DNA from: Amnibacterium sp. CER49
GTDB taxonomy: Bacteria; Actinomycetota; Actinomycetes; Actinomycetales; Microbacteriaceae
Assembly (NCBI RefSeq): GCF_029846255.1
Contig: NZ_JARVWQ010000001.1
Coordinates: 1,302,001-1,366,000 of the forward strand
Reading direction: 5' to 3'
DNA length: 64,000 nucleotides
The notes below the pieces were generated by a model. The model had not been told where the DNA came from. It was given only the letters and a program-made list of their open reading frames with translations, and ran no database searches. This document shows, one piece after another, positions 42,922 through 52,400 of the stretch (position 1 is the first letter of the stretch; the number at the start of each line of letters is the position of its first letter). Made by a program: the position numbers and the translations under genes.

Positions 42922-43140
42922 GTGTCCTTCAACGCCCGGCTCCGGCGCCTCCTCGGCGTCGACGGCGGCCTGGCGTCGAGCCTGCGGAACGCGGCACAGC
43001 TCGACGTGTACGGCAGCGTCCGGCGGCAGGGCCCCTTCGACGTCCCGCCGCCGGAGCCCGTGCAGCTCGTCTCGCCGCTGCCCTGGGAGCTCGAGGACGG
43101 CGACGGCGAGGTCGCCGACTGGGTGAACCGGCTCCCCTGA
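42922..43140 (+). CDS. Small hypothetical protein (72 aa)
   Basis: 72 residues: an arginine-containing N-terminus (SFNARLRRLLGVDGGL), a middle with LDVYGSVRRQGPFDVPPPEP and an acidic C-terminus (WELEDGDGEVADWVNRLP). No membrane segment, not recognised. Codon use follows the neighbours, and the CAGACT promoter hexamer and a strong terminator-like hairpin (43194-43224) frame it, so I take it as a real gene. Function unknown. Confidence 0.6.
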   Translation: MSFNARLRRLLGVDGGLASSLRNAAQLDVYGSVRRQGPFDVPPPEPVQLVSPLPWELEDGDGEVADWVNRLP

Positions 43141-43193
43141 GCGCCCCTCGTCGCCGTGTGCAGGGCGGCTGCACCGGGGGCCGGGAACGACGA

Positions 43194-43224
43194 AGGGCCC
43201 GGCTCCCCGAAGGGGCCGGGCCCT
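43194..43224. terminator. Bidirectional hairpin between the 42922 gene and tRNA-Leu
   Basis: AGGGCCCGGC-T-CCCC (43194-43208) pairs with GGGGCCGGGCCCT (43212-43224) with a single bulged T and a three-base loop. It is six bases past the tRNA 3' end on the minus strand and 54 bases past the gene at 42922 on the plus strand. Confidence 0.7.
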
Positions 43225-43230
43225 GCTCGT

Positions 43231-43313
43231 GCGCGAGGGGGGAGTTGAACCCCCACGCCCTTCCGGGCACACGGACCTGAACCGTGCGCGTCTGCCTATT
43301 CCGCCACTCGCGC
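43231..43313 (-). tRNA. tRNA-Leu, anticodon CAG
   Basis: 83 bases on the minus strand. The acceptor stem GCGCGAG pairs with CTCGCGC, the anticodon loop is TTCAGGT between CACGG and CCGTG, giving CAG (codon CTG), and a long variable arm (GCCCGGAAGGGC type) and a T arm GGGGGTTCAACTCCCCC follow. CCA is not encoded. A leucine tRNA next to fhaA is part of the conserved actinobacterial pkn block. Confidence 0.95.
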
Positions 43314-43345
43314 GAGCACGACGCCCTCTCGGGCGCCGACCGCCG

Positions 43346-43351
43346 AGGGTA
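43346..43351 (-). promoter_or_regulatory. Candidate -10 of the tRNA-Leu gene
   Basis: TACCCT on the minus strand, giving a leader of about 25 bases before the tRNA 5' end; no clear -35 is visible. Confidence 0.4.
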
Positions 43352-43465
43352 GCACGGCGGCACGTCACGGATCGGGCTCGTCCGGCGCGTGGGCATCACC
43401 CGTTCGGGGGAGAGCCCGGTACCCTGACGGGGACGTTTCGCGGGTCCGTCCGCGGCAGGTGGGCT

Positions 43466-43471
43466 TAGGAC
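43466..43471 (+). promoter_or_regulatory. fhaA: Weak -10-like hexamer before fhaA
   Basis: TAGGAC eight bases before the GTG at 43480; it ends in C rather than T. A TACCCT at about 43419 is an alternative promoter giving a longer leader. Confidence 0.35.
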
Positions 43472-43479
43472 TGATACCG

Positions 43480-44157
43480 GTGGGGATCCTCGACAGCTTC
43501 GAGCGCGGACTCGAGCGCGCCGTGAACGGCGCCTTCGCGCGCACGTTCCGCTCCGGCCTGCAGCCCGTCGAGATCACGGCCGCGCTGCGCCGCGAGGTCG
43601 ACACGCACGCGTCGCCCGTGGCACGCGACCGCATCCTCGTGCCGAACCGCTTCGTGGTGCGGATGAGCGAGGCCGACCACCTCGCGATGGAGTCGCTCGG
43701 CGAGCCCCTGATCGACGAGCTCTCCGACCTGCTCACCCGCCACGTGCAGGAGCAGGGCTACCAGATGGTCGCCCCGCCCGTCATCCGGCTGCAGCCCGAC
43801 GACTCGCTCGCCATCGGCATGCTCGAGGTCGAGTCGTCGAGCGAGCGCACGTCGGTGCAGTGGCAGCCCGTCGTCGAGATCAACGGCCGGCGCCACTCGA
43901 TCGGCGCCCGCACGGTGATCGGTCGCGGCACCGACGCCGACATCACCGTGGAGGACACGGGCATCAGCCGCCGGCACCTCGAGATCCTCTGGGACGGCAA
44001 GCGGGCCGAGGCGCGCGACCTGGGCTCGACCAACGGCTCCACGCTCGACGGCGCCCGCCTCACGCACGCCGAGCTGCCGAACGACTCCGTCCTGCAGATC
44101 GGCCGCACCCGCATCGTGTTCCGCGTCGTCCCGCAGGCACCCCGGAGCGGCGCGTGA
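43480..44157 (+). CDS. fhaA: FHA-domain protein FhaA (DUF3662 + FHA)
   Basis: 225 residues. The N-terminal DUF3662 domain starts GILDSFERGLERAVNGAFARTF and carries LQPVEITAALRREVDT. The FHA domain (about 145-212) has TVIGRGTDADITV (Arg), ISRRHLEILW (Ser-Arg-His) and LGSTNGSTLDGARL (Asn), the phosphothreonine-binding residues. In mycobacteria FhaA binds phosphorylated MviN-related partners and regulates peptidoglycan synthesis. GTG 43480 is chosen. First gene of fhaA-fhaB-pstP-rodA-pbpA-pknA-pknB; its stop overlaps fhaB as GTGA. Confidence 0.94.
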   Translation: MGILDSFERGLERAVNGAFARTFRSGLQPVEITAALRREVDTHASPVARDRILVPNRFVVRMSEADHLAMESLGEPLIDELSDLLTRHVQEQGYQMVAPPVIRLQPDDSLAIGMLEVESSSERTSVQWQPVVEINGRRHSIGARTVIGRGTDADITVEDTGISRRHLEILWDGKRAEARDLGSTNGSTLDGARLTHAELPNDSVLQIGRTRIVFRVVPQAPRSGA

Positions 44158-44702
44158 GCGAGCTGACGCTCCTCGTCCTGCGGGTGGCGTTCCTCGCGCT
44201 GCTCTGGGTCTTCGTCTTCGCGGTCGTCTACGCGCTGCGCAGCGACCTGTTCGGCGGCCGGGTCCGACGCCTGCCCGAGGACACGTCGCCCGCGATGGCC
44301 GCGCCCGCTCCCTCCCGGGTGCCGGCGCCGGCCGCCGTGCAGTCGCTGCCCACCTCGCCGGTCACGCCCGGCACGGGCTTCACGCTGCCGCCCCAGCACA
44401 GCGACCAGGGCGCGCCCACCAAGCTCGTCATCACCTCGGGCGCGAAGGCCGGGCTCGAGATCCCGCTCGGCACCGAACCGCTCACGATCGGCCGCGCGAG
44501 CGACGCGGGCCTGCAGATCCGCGACGACTACACGTCGACGCACCACGCCCGGCTCCTCCTGTGGGGGTCCGACTGGGTCGTCCAGGACCTCGACTCCACG
44601 AACGGCACCTTCGTGGACGGGCAGCGGATCGACTCGCCCACCCAGATCCCCGTCGGCGTGCCGGTGAAGGTGGGCGCGACGACGTTCGAGCTCCGTGCGT
44701 GA
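44154..44702 (+). CDS. fhaB: Membrane-anchored FHA protein FhaB (FipA)
   Basis: 182 residues. A single N-terminal span (LLVLRVAFLALLWVFVFAVVYALR) is followed by a Pro/Ala-rich linker and an FHA domain at about 105-178: LTIGRASDAGLQI, STHHARLLLW, LDSTNGTFVDGQRI. Phosphothreonine residues on partners, including cell-division proteins, are its expected ligands. GTG 44154 overlaps the fhaA stop; its own stop (44700-44702) lies just before the pstP start. The TSPVTPGTGF stretch could be a phosphorylation site of PknA/PknB. Confidence 0.93.
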   Translation: MSELTLLVLRVAFLALLWVFVFAVVYALRSDLFGGRVRRLPEDTSPAMAAPAPSRVPAPAAVQSLPTSPVTPGTGFTLPPQHSDQGAPTKLVITSGAKAGLEIPLGTEPLTIGRASDAGLQIRDDYTSTHHARLLLWGSDWVVQDLDSTNGTFVDGQRIDSPTQIPVGVPVKVGATTFELRA

Positions 44703-44706
44703 GGGC

Positions 44707-45951
44707 ATGACGACCGTCACCGCCGGAGCCGCGCTCTCGCACGTCGGCCGGGTCCGCACCACGAACCAGGACTCCGGCTACGCGGGCACGCAGCTGTTCG
44801 TCGTGGCCGACGGCATGGGGGGCCACGCGGGCGGCGACGTCGCCTCCTCGATCGCCGTGCAGCGCATCGCGCAGACCGACGGCCTCGACTTCGCGAGCCC
44901 GCAGGAGGCCGAGTTCGCGCTGCAGTCGTCGCTCGTCGCCGCGAACCAGCTGATCAGCGAGGCCGCCTACGAGCACCCCGAGCTGACCGGGATGGGCACG
45001 ACCGTGAGCGCGATGGTCCGGGTCGGCGACACGGTCGCGACCGCGCACATCGGCGACTCGCGCATCTACCTCTTCCGCGAGGGCGAGCTCAGCCAGATCA
45101 CGAACGACCACACGTTCGTGCAGCGCCTCGTCGAGACGGGCCGGATCACCCCGGAAGAAGCCGCGGTCCATCCGCGGCGCAGCGTGCTCATGCGGGTGCT
45201 CGGCGACATCGAGCAGGCGCCGGAGGTCGACACGAGCATCCTCGGCACGGTGGCCGGCGACCGCTGGCTGCTCTGCTCCGACGGCCTGTCGAGCTACGTG
45301 AGCGAGGAGCGCATCCTCGCCGTCATGGCCTCCGCCGATTCGGCGGCCGAGGCCTGCGACCGCCTCGTCGGCGAGGCGCTCGACCACGGCGCCCCCGACA
45401 ACGTCACCGCGATCGTCGTCGACATCGACCCCGCCGGTGAGGACCCCGGCGGCACCGCGGTCGTCGGCGCCGCCGCCGCCCCGGTCGAGTTCGAGGGCGG
45501 CGAGGACTCCGGTCGCCTCGGCCGGCTGCCGGCGCTGCTGCTGCACCCCTTGCGCGCGGCGACGCCCGAGGCGAGCTTCGTCCCCGAGTCCGACGACTAC
45601 CTCGACGCGCTCATCCGCGAGGACCACCGGCGCGTCTGGCGCCGCCGCATCATCTGGCTCGCCGCCGTCGCGGTGCTGCTCGCCGCGCTCGCGATCGGGC
45701 TGACCGCCGGCTACCGCTACACGCAGACCCGCTACTACGTCGGGTTCGCAGGCGACCGGGTGGCCGTCTACCAGGGCGTGCAGGGCTCCGTCGGGCCGCT
45801 GCAGCTGAGCCACGTCGTGCAGGAGACCGACCTCACGCGGTCGCAGCTGTCGCCCTACGCGCGGAGCCAGGTCGAGGGCACGATCAACGCCGACAGCCTC
45901 GCCGACGCGCAGCAGATCGTCGAGAACGCGAGGGAGAGCACCGGTGGTTGA
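44707..45951 (+). CDS. pstP: PP2C serine/threonine phosphatase PstP
   Basis: 414 residues. The PP2C catalytic domain (about 1-240) has RTTNQDSGY, VVADGMGGHAGGD, AHIGDSRIYLF, LLCSDGLSSYV and PDNVTAIVVD, the metal-binding aspartates. A linker and a membrane span at about 310-332 (IIWLAAVAVLLAALAIGLTAG) lead to a short extracellular part. It removes phosphate from PknA/PknB and their substrates. ATG 44707 or the GTG at 44695 may be the start; I favour ATG because the conserved core begins soon after. The next gene starts 8 bases before its stop. Confidence 0.93.
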   Translation: MTTVTAGAALSHVGRVRTTNQDSGYAGTQLFVVADGMGGHAGGDVASSIAVQRIAQTDGLDFASPQEAEFALQSSLVAANQLISEAAYEHPELTGMGTTVSAMVRVGDTVATAHIGDSRIYLFREGELSQITNDHTFVQRLVETGRITPEEAAVHPRRSVLMRVLGDIEQAPEVDTSILGTVAGDRWLLCSDGLSSYVSEERILAVMASADSAAEACDRLVGEALDHGAPDNVTAIVVDIDPAGEDPGGTAVVGAAAAPVEFEGGEDSGRLGRLPALLLHPLRAATPEASFVPESDDYLDALIREDHRRVWRRRIIWLAAVAVLLAALAIGLTAGYRYTQTRYYVGFAGDRVAVYQGVQGSVGPLQLSHVVQETDLTRSQLSPYARSQVEGTINADSLADAQQIVENARESTGG

Positions 45952-47335
45952 TCTCCAGGAGACGACCGCGCTCGCCCGTCCCGCGGCCGAGCGCGCACCG
46001 ATGGTGCGCCCGTCCACGCGGCTGCGCAACATCGAGCTCGGGCTGCTGCTCGTCGCCCTCGCCGTCGGCACGGGCGCGATCCTGCTCGTGCAGCTCGGCG
46101 CCCTCGGGCACCCCGACCCGCACGTCATCACGCTCGCGGCGGGGCTCGCCGTGCTCGTCCTCGCGATGCATGTCGTGCTCCGGTTCACGGCGCGTGACGC
46201 GGATCCGTTCATCCTGCCGATCACCACGGCCCTGAACGGGCTCGGCATCGCCGAGATCTACCGCATCGACCTCACGCCGAACGGCGTGCAGAACCACTGG
46301 GACGACGGCACCCGGCAGATCCTCTGGACCGTGCTCGCGGTGGGCGCCGCGATCGCCGTGCTGCTGCTCGTGCGCAACCACCGGCGGCTGCAGCGGTACA
46401 CGTACATCGCCATGCTCGCGGCGATCGTGCTGCTCCTGCTGCCGCTCGTGCCCGGTCTCAAGCTCTCGAACGTCACGGCCGACGTCTGGATCCACGTCGG
46501 CCCGCTGAACTTCCAGCCCGGCGAGATCGCGAAGATCGCCCTCGCCATGTTCTTCGCCGGGTTCCTCGTCGCCCGCCGCGACTCGCTCGCGATGGTCGGC
46601 CGCAAGGTGCTCGGCGTGCGCCTCCCGCGCGGACGGGACCTGGGCCCGATCCTCGTGGTCTGGGTGCTCGCGCTCGCCGTCATCGTGTTCGAGCACGACC
46701 TGGGCACGGGCCTGCTGCTCTTCGGCATGTTCGTCGCGATGCTCTACATCGCCACGGGCCGCACGAGCTGGATCCTGCTCGGCCTGCTGCTCGCCGCGTT
46801 CGGCGCCTTCGGTGCCGCGCAGGTGCTCACCTACGTGCAGGGCCGGTTCACGAACTGGCTGAACGCCTTCGACGACAAGCTGTACAACGCGCCGCTCGGC
46901 AGCTACCAGCTCGTGAACGGCATCTTCGGGCTCGGCCACGGCGGCCTCTTCGGCACCGGCCTCGGGCAGGGCCGTCCCGACATCACGCCCGCCGCCGACA
47001 GCGACTTCATCATCGCCTCGCTCGGCGAGGAGATCGGCCTCGTCGGCCTCTTCGCGATCTTCTGCCTCTACCTGCTGTTCGTCTCGCGCGGCTTCCGGAT
47101 CGGCTTCGCCGGCCCGGACGACTACGGCAAGCTGCTCGCCGTCGGGCTCGCCTTCGTGTTCGCCCTGCAGGTGTTCGTGGTCGTCGGCGGCGTGACCCGG
47201 ATCATCCCCGAGACCGGCCTCACGACCCCGTTCCTCGCCGCGGGCGGCTCGTCGCTGCTCGCGAACTGGATGATCGCGGCCCTGCTGCTGCGCATCTCCT
47301 CGACCATCCGCAGCACGCCGAGGACGGTGATCTGA
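45944..47335 (+). CDS. rodA: Peptidoglycan glycosyltransferase RodA (SEDS family)
   Basis: 463 residues with about 12 membrane helices. Conserved SEDS blocks: DVWIHVGPLNFQPGEIAKIALAMFFA, VIVFEHDLGTGLLLFGMFVAMLYIATG, and GRPDITPAADSDFIIASLGEEIGLVG; TGLTTPFLAAGGSSLLANW near the end. RodA polymerises lipid II into glycan strands, with PbpA as the cross-linking partner encoded next. GTG 45944 has GGGAG 8-9 bases upstream. The two genes are 4 bases apart. Confidence 0.94.
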   Translation: MVDLQETTALARPAAERAPMVRPSTRLRNIELGLLLVALAVGTGAILLVQLGALGHPDPHVITLAAGLAVLVLAMHVVLRFTARDADPFILPITTALNGLGIAEIYRIDLTPNGVQNHWDDGTRQILWTVLAVGAAIAVLLLVRNHRRLQRYTYIAMLAAIVLLLLPLVPGLKLSNVTADVWIHVGPLNFQPGEIAKIALAMFFAGFLVARRDSLAMVGRKVLGVRLPRGRDLGPILVVWVLALAVIVFEHDLGTGLLLFGMFVAMLYIATGRTSWILLGLLLAAFGAFGAAQVLTYVQGRFTNWLNAFDDKLYNAPLGSYQLVNGIFGLGHGGLFGTGLGQGRPDITPAADSDFIIASLGEEIGLVGLFAIFCLYLLFVSRGFRIGFAGPDDYGKLLAVGLAFVFALQVFVVVGGVTRIIPETGLTTPFLAAGGSSLLANWMIAALLLRISSTIRSTPRTVI

Positions 47336-47339
47336 GCCG

Positions 47340-48794
47340 ATGAACCGCGAGCTGAAGCGCCTCTCCGCGCTCGTCATCGTCATGTTCGCCTCGCTGTTCG
47401 TGGCGAGCTCGATCATCCAGGTGTTCCAGAGCGACAACCTGGGCAGCGACTCCCGCAACCGGCGGGCCCTCGCCGACCAGTACCAGGTGCAGCGCGGCCA
47501 GATCCTCGCGTCGGACGGCTCCACGATCGCGGGCACGAAGAAGTCCGCCGACGAGTTCCGCTTCCAGCGCACCTACGCCGACGGTCCGCTCTACGCCGCG
47601 GTCAGCGGCTACTACGCGATCGGCGGCGCGCCGACCGGCATCGAGGGCGCCTACAACGACCGGCTGTCGGGCACCGGCGGCAACCAGGTCTTCGAGCGGC
47701 TGCAGAGCATCATCACGGGTCAGGACCCGAAGGGCGACTCGGTGCAGCTCACCATCGACCCGAAGGTCCAGAAGGCGGCCTACGACGCCCTCGGCAACCA
47801 GCGCGGTGCGGTCGTCGCGCTCGACCCGAGGACCGGGGCGATCCTCGCGCTCGTCTCGAAGCCGTCGTACGACCCGGGTGCCATCGCGGCGCACGGCTCG
47901 AGCGGCCTGCGCGCCTACGACCGGCTCGTGAAGCAGAACCCGAGCCCGCTCGTCAACCGCGCCACCGGCGGCAACCTCAACCCGCCGGGCTCCACGTTCA
48001 AGCTCGTCGTGTCGTCCGCGGCGCTCGAGTCGGGCAGGTACTCGGAGTCGAGCCGGTTCGACAGCCCGACCTCGCTCGTGCTGCCCGGAACGACCTTCCG
48101 CATCCAGAACTCCGAGGGCGAGGTGTGCGGCACCGGCCCGAAGGCGACGCTCAAGACCGCGCTCAGCCTCTCGTGCAACATCCCGTTCGCCGAGCTGGGC
48201 GACCAGCTGGGCGAGCAGACGATCGCGGCGATGGCGAAGAAGTTCGGCTTCGGGCAGACGGTGAGGATCCCCATGGCGGTGACGCCGAGCACGTACCCGA
48301 GCGGCATGGACAAGGCCCAGCTCGCGCAGTCCGCCTTCGGGCAGTGGGAGGACCGCGCCACGCCGATGCAGATCGCGATGGTGTCGGCGGCGATCGGCAA
48401 CGGTGGCGTGGAGATGCAGCCCACCCTCGTGAAGCGCGTGCTGAGCCCGAACCTCAGCACCGTCGAGCAGATGACCCCGAAGCAGTTCTCGCAGCCCATC
48501 AGCGCGAAGACGGCGTCGGCGGTGAAGGACATGATGATCGCGTCGGTCGACTCCGGCGCGGCGACCAATGGCAGAATCGACGGGGTCCAGGTGGCGGGGA
48601 AGACGGGCACCGCCCAGAACGGGCCGAACGATCCCTACACGCTGTGGTTCACCGGCTTCGCGCCGGCGCAGGACCCGAAGGTGGCGGTGGCGGTCGTGGT
48701 CGAGAACGGCGGCGGGCTCGGCCAGAACGGGTACGGGAACCTGGTCGCCGCGCCGGTGGCGAAGCGCGTCATGGAGGCGGTGCTGAACAAGTGA
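47340..48794 (+). CDS. pbpA: Class B penicillin-binding protein (PbpA)
   Basis: 484 residues. A membrane anchor ([19 protein letters not shown]) is followed by a dimerisation domain and a transpeptidase domain: SxxK in [12 protein letters not shown] (Ser near 220), SxN in [10 protein letters not shown] (near 280), KTG in [10 protein letters not shown] (near 420). It cross-links glycan made by RodA; in mycobacteria PbpA is a PknB substrate involved in elongation and division. Its stop overlaps the pknA start (GTGA). Confidence 0.95.
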   Translation: MNRELKRLSALVIVMFASLFVASSIIQVFQSDNLGSDSRNRRALADQYQVQRGQILASDGSTIAGTKKSADEFRFQRTYADGPLYAAVSGYYAIGGAPTGIEGAYNDRLSGTGGNQVFERLQSIITGQDPKGDSVQLTIDPKVQKAAYDALGNQRGAVVALDPRTGAILALVSKPSYDPGAIAAHGSSGLRAYDRLVKQNPSPLVNRATGGNLNPPGSTFKLVVSSAALESGRYSESSRFDSPTSLVLPGTTFRIQNSEGEVCGTGPKATLKTALSLSCNIPFAELGDQLGEQTIAAMAKKFGFGQTVRIPMAVTPSTYPSGMDKAQLAQSAFGQWEDRATPMQIAMVSAAIGNGGVEMQPTLVKRVLSPNLSTVEQMTPKQFSQPISAKTASAVKDMMIASVDSGAATNGRIDGVQVAGKTGTAQNGPNDPYTLWFTGFAPAQDPKVAVAVVVENGGGLGQNGYGNLVAAPVAKRVMEAVLNK

Positions 48795-50659
48795 GACCGC
48801 AGTCTGGACTCACCTTCGGGGGTCGATACGAGCTCGCCTCGCGCATCGCGATCGGCGGCATGGGCGAGGTGTGGGAGGCCACCGACCTCGTCATCGGGCG
48901 TCCCGTCGCGCTCAAGATCCTGAAGGACGAGTACCTCGGCGATCCGGGCTTCCTCGAGCGCTTCCGCGCCGAGGCCCGCCACGCGGCGCTCGTCAACCAC
49001 GAGGGCATCGCGAACGTCTACGACTACGGCGAGGAGAACGGCTCCGCCTTCCTCGTCATGGAGCTCGTGCCCGGCGAGCCGCTCTCGTCGATCCTCGAGC
49101 GCGAGCGCACCCTGTCGCCCGACCGCGTGCTCGACGTCGTCGCGCAGACGGCGATGGCGCTGCACGCCGCGCATGCGGCGGGTCTCGTGCACCGCGACAT
49201 CAAGCCGGGCAACCTGCTCGTCACCCCCGACGGCCGCGTGAAGATCACCGACTTCGGCATCGCGCGCATCACCGACCAGGTGCCGCTCACCGCGACCGGC
49301 CAGGTCATGGGCACGGTGCAGTACCTCTCGCCCGAGCAGGCGAGCGGGCAGCCCGCGTCACCCGCCACCGACGTGTACTCGCTCGGCATCGTCGCCTACG
49401 AGGCCCTCGCCGGCCAGCGGCCGTTCACGGGCGAGAGCCAGGTCGCCATCGCGATGGCGCAGATCAACGAGCAGCCGCCCGAGCTGCCGACGAGCGTCCC
49501 CGAGCCGATCCGGCGGCTCGTCATGGCGTGCCTCGCGAAGAACCCCTCCGACCGCCCCACCACGGCCGCGCTGCTCGCGCGGGCCGCGCAGGCGCTGCGC
49601 CGCGGCGACGTGCTCGCGGCGGCCTCGGCGGTGCCCGCCGTGCTGCCGGTCGGTGTCGCTGCTCCCACCATGGCGATGTCGGCCGAGGCGGCGGCGACCA
49701 CGGTCATGCCGGCCCAGGGCGCCGGGTTCGAGACCACCCTGCTCGGCGTCTCGCCGAACGGCGGCGGCGCGGGAGGTGGCCAGCGCACGACGCTGCTCGA
49801 CGCCCCGACGGGGGCGTACCCCGTCACCACCGAGACCACCGTCGACGACCGGCCGCGGCGCCCGCGCTGGACCTGGCCGCTCATCGCGCTGATCCTGCTG
49901 ATCGTGCTCGCGGTCCTCGCCTGGGCGATCCCGCATCTCATCCCCACCTCGAGCACCGCGAAGTCGTCGTCGACGCCGTCGACCGTCGCGACCGCGTCGA
50001 CCCGGCCGAGCGCCACGAAGACGGCGGGCTCGAGCACGGTGACGGTGAACCAGAGCGACTACCTCGGCCTGCAGTACCAGGACGCGGTCTCCAAGCTCAA
50101 CGCCGCGGGCCTGAACGGCGCCGCGCAGAAGGGCAAGATCGCCTCGTCCGCCGATCAGGTCGGCCAGGTCTACGCGATCAGCCCGACGGGCAACGTGCGG
50201 TCCGGGTCCACCGTCACGGTGACCTACTACACCTCCGCCGCGAACCCGGCCAAGCCGCAGACCGCCCCCACGCTGTCGGACCCGTCGTCGCAGCCCGTGC
50301 CGGGCGGCAGCACCATCACCGTGTCGTGGCCGCGGTACAACAGCTGCCCGGCGGGCACGTCGCTGTCGGGCTACCAGGCGTTCGTCTCGGGCTCCGGCGT
50401 CGCCTCCGGCTCCAGCGGGCAGCAGCCCGTGAGCAAGAGCACGACCGACCTCCAGGTCCCGACGAGCTCGTCGGGCGGCCCGGTCAACGTGAAGTACGAG
50501 GTCTTCTGCGGCTCGCAGAACTCCGACTACTCGCCGACCCTCACCGTGCAGGTGGCGCCGCAGTCGCAGCCGTCCAGCACCCCGTCGGCGCCCGGCACCC
50601 CTCCGGCGACCCCGGCGCCCTCCGGCTCGGCCACCCCGGCGCTCCAGATCGGGGGCTGA
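48791..50659 (+). CDS. pknA: Serine/threonine kinase PknA with single PASTA and Ig-like segment
   Basis: 622 residues. Kinase 10-275: [10 protein letters not shown] loop, K42, HRDIKPGN near 136, DFGIARI, YLSPEQ. A low-complexity linker holds Thr-rich phosphorylatable stretches. One membrane span at about 358-378 ([21 protein letters not shown]), then one PASTA-like domain (about 417-480: [18 protein letters not shown]), then a beta-rich Ig/Fn3-like segment with two cysteines (NSCPAG and EVFCGSQN) and a Pro/Ser/Thr tail. Mycobacterial PknA lacks PASTA and such a domain. It is the first kinase of the pair; the next starts 1 base after its stop. Confidence 0.92.
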   Translation: MRPQSGLTFGGRYELASRIAIGGMGEVWEATDLVIGRPVALKILKDEYLGDPGFLERFRAEARHAALVNHEGIANVYDYGEENGSAFLVMELVPGEPLSSILERERTLSPDRVLDVVAQTAMALHAAHAAGLVHRDIKPGNLLVTPDGRVKITDFGIARITDQVPLTATGQVMGTVQYLSPEQASGQPASPATDVYSLGIVAYEALAGQRPFTGESQVAIAMAQINEQPPELPTSVPEPIRRLVMACLAKNPSDRPTTAALLARAAQALRRGDVLAAASAVPAVLPVGVAAPTMAMSAEAAATTVMPAQGAGFETTLLGVSPNGGGAGGGQRTTLLDAPTGAYPVTTETTVDDRPRRPRWTWPLIALILLIVLAVLAWAIPHLIPTSSTAKSSSTPSTVATASTRPSATKTAGSSTVTVNQSDYLGLQYQDAVSKLNAAGLNGAAQKGKIASSADQVGQVYAISPTGNVRSGSTVTVTYYTSAANPAKPQTAPTLSDPSSQPVPGGSTITVSWPRYNSCPAGTSLSGYQAFVSGSGVASGSSGQQPVSKSTTDLQVPTSSSGGPVNVKYEVFCGSQNSDYSPTLTVQVAPQSQPSSTPSAPGTPPATPAPSGSATPALQIGG

Positions 50660-50660
50660 C

Positions 50661-52400
50661 GTGGAGGCAGGCGCGCCGAGCGGGCTCCGCAGCAGCCCGC
50701 TCCCCGGCCTCGAGACCGGCGAGCGCCTGCTCGCCGGTCGCTACCGGGTCGAGCAGCTGATCGGCAGAGGCGGGATGGCCGAAGTGCACCTCGGCACCGA
50801 CACGCGCCTCGGCCGACGCGTCGCGATCAAGCTGCTGCGCTCGTCGCTCGCGAACGACCCCACCTTCCGCATGCGGTTCCGGCAGGAGGCGCAGTCGGCC
50901 TCGCGCATGACGCACCCGACGATCGTGCGGGTGTTCGACGCGGGCGAGGAGACCGTGCTCGAGTCGGGCGGCGGTGAGGCGCAGCTGCCGTTCATCGTGA
51001 TGGAGTTCGTCGACGGCAAGCTGCTGAAGGACCTCATCAAGGACGGCGCGATGTCGGCCGCCGAGGCGGGGCACATCCTCGCCGGCATCCTCACGGCGCT
51101 CGAGTACTCGCACCAGGCGGGCGTCGTGCACCGCGACATCAAGCCCGGCAACGTCATGGTGACCCGCTCGGGGCAGGTCAAGGTGATGGACTTCGGCATC
51201 GCCCGGGCGATCAGCGACTCGTCGGCGACGGTCGCGCAGACCACCGCCATCCTCGGCACCGCCCAGTACTTCTCACCGGAGCAGGCGAAGGGCGAGTCGG
51301 TCGACGCGCGCAGCGACCTGTACTCCACCGCGGTCGTGCTGTTCGAGATGCTGACCGGCCAGCCGCCGTTCGTCGGCGACTCCCCCATCGCGGTCGCCTA
51401 CCAGCACGTCAGCGAGCCGCCGGTGGCGCCGAGCACCCTGAACCCGAAGGTCACGCCGCAGCTCGACGCCGTGGTGCTCCGCGGCCTGGCGAAGGACAAG
51501 TCCCGCCGGTACCAGAACGCCGAGGAGTTCCGGCAGGACGTCGAGGCGGCCGTCGCCGGCCGCCAGCCGGTGGCCCGCCTGCCGCGCGTCGAGGAGCCGA
51601 CGGGCGTGCTCTTCACCGGCGAGGAGGAGACGCCCACCTCCACGGTGCGGCAGCTCGCCTTCGACGACCGGACGCACCGGGGCACCACGACGAGGCCGCC
51701 CGCCGCCTGGATCTGGGCGGGCGTCCTGTGCGTCGTCGTCGTGGTGCTCGCCGTGGCGCTCTGGGTCGTCAGCCTCACGACCGGCGGCTTCGGCATGAAC
51801 AACCGGACGATCCCGGGCGGGCTCGCCTACTCGGACGCCTCGAGCGTCGTGCAGGCCCTGCGCAACGACGGCCTTCAGCCGATCGTGCACCGGGTCTCGA
51901 GCGCCGCCGTGCCGAAGGGCGAGGTCATCCGCACGAGCCCGGCCGGCGGCAGCTCGGTGGCGAAGGGCAGCGCCGTCAGCGTCTGGGTCTCCACAGGTCC
52001 CGAGCAGGTCGTCGTGCCGCAGCTCAGCGGCCTGACCGCGGACGAGGCCGAGCAGGCGATCCGTCAGGCGCAGCTGACGCCCGGCTCCGTGACGACGGAG
52101 CACTCGGCGACCGTGCCCCAGAACCGCGTGGTCGGCGCCGACGCGAAGCAGGGCTCGTCGATCGCGGTCGGCACGACGGTGAACATCACGGTCTCGGACG
52201 GTCAGGTCGATCTGCCCGACCTCACGCAGCAGACCCGGGAGCAGGCGCAGACCGTCCTCGACAAGCTGCAGCTCACCGGCGACTTCCAGCCGGTGTCGTG
52301 CGACCCCGCGCAGGCCGATCTGGTGGTCGGTCAGCAGCAGGCGCCGGGCGCCGTGCCGCAGCAGTCGACCGTCATCCTGCAGTACTGCCCCGCGCGGTGA
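50661..52400 (+). CDS. pknB: PASTA serine/threonine kinase PknB
   Basis: 579 residues. Kinase about 26-290: IGRGGMAEVHL loop, K57, HRDIKPGN near 158, DFGIARA, YFSPEQ. A membrane span at about 348-372 (IWAGVLCVVVVVLAVALWVV) is followed by three extracellular PASTA repeats (about 385-450, 451-518, 519-579), e.g. VPQLSGLTADEAEQAIRQAQL and LPDLTQQTREQAQTVLDKL. PASTA domains bind peptidoglycan fragments and lipid II. The 3' end overlaps the convergent trpG gene by 29 bases, so the last PASTA codons are also trpG codons on the other strand. Confidence 0.95.
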   Translation: MEAGAPSGLRSSPLPGLETGERLLAGRYRVEQLIGRGGMAEVHLGTDTRLGRRVAIKLLRSSLANDPTFRMRFRQEAQSASRMTHPTIVRVFDAGEETVLESGGGEAQLPFIVMEFVDGKLLKDLIKDGAMSAAEAGHILAGILTALEYSHQAGVVHRDIKPGNVMVTRSGQVKVMDFGIARAISDSSATVAQTTAILGTAQYFSPEQAKGESVDARSDLYSTAVVLFEMLTGQPPFVGDSPIAVAYQHVSEPPVAPSTLNPKVTPQLDAVVLRGLAKDKSRRYQNAEEFRQDVEAAVAGRQPVARLPRVEEPTGVLFTGEEETPTSTVRQLAFDDRTHRGTTTRPPAAWIWAGVLCVVVVVLAVALWVVSLTTGGFGMNNRTIPGGLAYSDASSVVQALRNDGLQPIVHRVSSAAVPKGEVIRTSPAGGSSVAKGSAVSVWVSTGPEQVVVPQLSGLTADEAEQAIRQAQLTPGSVTTEHSATVPQNRVVGADAKQGSSIAVGTTVNITVSDGQVDLPDLTQQTREQAQTVLDKLQLTGDFQPVSCDPAQADLVVGQQQAPGAVPQQSTVILQYCPAR

